Source of the DNA: JAKFXL01 sp947085765
GTDB lineage: Bacteria > Pseudomonadota > Gammaproteobacteria > Tenderiales > Tenderiaceae
Length of the DNA stretch: 15,647 bases
Assembly: GCA_947085765.1 (NCBI GenBank)
Contig: CAMTXZ010000030.1
Location: 1 to 15,647 of the forward strand
Reading direction: 5' to 3'
Made by a program: the position numbers and the translations under genes. The notes under the pieces were generated by a model. It saw only the letters and a list, made by a program, of their open reading frames with translations, had not been told where the DNA came from and ran no database searches. Shown here one piece after another: positions 14,603 through 15,647 of the stretch (position 1 is its first letter; each line of letters begins with the position of its first letter).

Positions 14603-15647
14603 GTGAAAGACAAACCCGTACACGCCCCCATGGAACAGTTCCCGGTCATCAACAGCGAACTGCACATCGGCGGCATACCGATCACGCAACTGGCGGAGCG
14701 TGTCGGCCAGACCCCGTTTTACGCCTATGATCGTCGGCTAATCACTGACCGTATCGACTATCTGCGTGAATGCCTGCCGCCCGAGCTGCACCTCCACTAC
14801 GCCATCAAGGCCAATCCGATGCCTGCTGTGGTGCAACACCTGGCAGGGTTGGTAGACGGTTTTGATCTCGCCTCCGCCGGCGAAATGAAGACCGCACTCG
14901 ATACCACCATGCCAGCGGCAAAGATCAGTATTGCTGGCCCGGGCAAAACCGACAAAGAGCTGCGCCAGGCCATCGCCGCCACCATCACCATTAATCTGGA
15001 GTCCGAAGGCGAGATGCGCCGCACCGCGCTGACAGGTGCACAATTAGGCATCACGCCACGTGTCGCGGTACGGGTAAACCCAGACTACGATCTCAAATCC
15101 TCCGGCATGAAGATGGGCGGTGGCCCGAAACCGTTTGGCGTCGATGCCGAACGGGTGCCCGCCATGCTCAAGGAGATGGCGGCCATGAATCTGGAGTTTG
15201 TCGGCTTTCACATCTTCTGGGGTTCACAAAACCTCAATCCCGAGGCGATCATGGAGGCCCACGAAAAGACCCTCGAGCTGGCGATCCGGCTCAGCGATGC
15301 CACCGACCGCCAGCCCCACCACCTGAACATTGGCGGTGGTCTGGGCATCCCCTACTTCCCCGGCGAGGCACGGCTCGATCTACGCCCCATTGGTGACAAT
15401 CTAAACAGGCTGATTACCGCGTTCAAACAGAAGCTGCCCGCCACCACGCTCATTACCGAGCTGGGGCGTTTTATCGTCGGCGAGGCGGGGCTTTATGTCT
15501 GTCGGGTCATTGATATCAAGGAGTCGCGTGGCGAGAAGTTTCTGGTAACCGATGGCGGCCTGCACCACCACCTCGCCGCCTCGGGCAACTTTGGCCAGGT
15601 GATCCGCAAGAACTATCCGGTCGCTATCGCCAACCGCATGGGCGCCA
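14603..15647 (+). CDS. PLP-dependent decarboxylase, exosortase A-associated, cut by the right edge
   Basis: At least 348 residues are visible and the frame is open to the end of the window. It is a fold type III (alanine-racemase-like barrel) decarboxylase related to diaminopimelate and ornithine decarboxylases. The PLP lysine is Lys69 in HYAIKANP; the barrel motifs FDLASAGE, FHIFWGSQN, the phosphate-binding NIGGGLGIPYFPGE (Gly run from about 244) and ELGRFIVGEAG follow, and TDGGLHHHLAASGNFGQV identifies the exosortase-associated subfamily (TIGR03099 type, from memory). GTG 14603 is chosen because GGAG lies 6 nt before it; ATG 14591 in the same frame is an alternative. It is probably cotranscribed with the ligase gene. 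It may supply an amine or an aminoacyl group for the ligase, but the substrate is unknown. The C-terminal catalytic Cys region is beyond the window. Confidence 0.9.
   Translation, partial: MKDKPVHAPMEQFPVINSELHIGGIPITQLAERVGQTPFYAYDRRLITDRIDYLRECLPPELHLHYAIKANPMPAVVQHLAGLVDGFDLASAGEMKTALDTTMPAAKISIAGPGKTDKELRQAIAATITINLESEGEMRRTALTGAQLGITPRVAVRVNPDYDLKSSGMKMGGGPKPFGVDAERVPAMLKEMAAMNLEFVGFHIFWGSQNLNPEAIMEAHEKTLELAIRLSDATDRQPHHLNIGGGLGIPYFPGEARLDLRPIGDNLNRLITAFKQKLPATTLITELGRFIVGEAGLYVCRVIDIKESRGEKFLVTDGGLHHHLAASGNFGQVIRKNYPVAIANRMGA

Overview
The window looks like chromosomal DNA of a gammaproteobacterium, probably an environmental, respiring lineage of the Chromatiales/Thiotrichales type. The evidence is a DauA-type SulP protein very like the enterobacterial one, a PhoP/PhoQ-like two-component pair, a Grx4-type glutaredoxin, an iron superoxide dismutase, a di-haem cytochrome c4 and an exosortase-A-associated gene pair. 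The lineage is inferred from gene content; there is no rRNA marker. I see no tRNA, rRNA, CRISPR array, insertion sequence or phage gene.

Left part (1-5973). A 5'-truncated unrecognised ORF (1-276) is followed by a gene-poor stretch of about 320 bp. Next is a dauA-like SulP transporter gene (601-2337) that is complete except for one in-frame TAA at codon 152, where the family has glutamine. Its stop codon directly abuts the stop of an opposing gene. The opposing genes form an apparent four-gene operon read right to left: PepSY-domain periplasmic protein, OmpR-family regulator, PhoQ-like histidine kinase, and an exported PQQ-type glucose/sorbosone dehydrogenase-like beta-propeller. A perfect 7-3-7 palindrome lies just upstream of pepSY.

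Middle part (5974-11040). On the minus strand are grxD, with a clear terminator, and a hydantoinase B/N-methylhydantoinase subunit gene without its usual HyuA partner. Divergently, on the plus strand, sodB is followed by two hairpins and then argD-argF (arginine biosynthesis). The second hairpin has a T tract and ends 12 bp before the argD start, so it is either a sodB terminator that argD must be read through or an argD leader attenuator. A symmetric bidirectional terminator separates argF from the convergent cytochrome c4 gene.

Right part (11041-15647). The cytochrome c4 gene and an exported single-domain trypsin-like serine protease gene lie on the minus strand. Divergent from the protease begins an exosortase-A-associated operon: an AMP-forming acyl-CoA ligase and a PLP-dependent decarboxylase of the ornithine/diaminopimelate type, the latter running off the window. 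The roughly 140 bp between the divergent genes is rich in signals: two exact TATAAT boxes and two perfect palindromes.

Most genes are familiar families. The items most worth a second look are the single-nonsense dauA, the PepSY/two-component/PQQ-propeller operon with its palindrome, the hairpin in front of argD, the HyuB without HyuA, and the control region and entry of the exosortase-associated locus, whose interesting part probably lies beyond the right edge.
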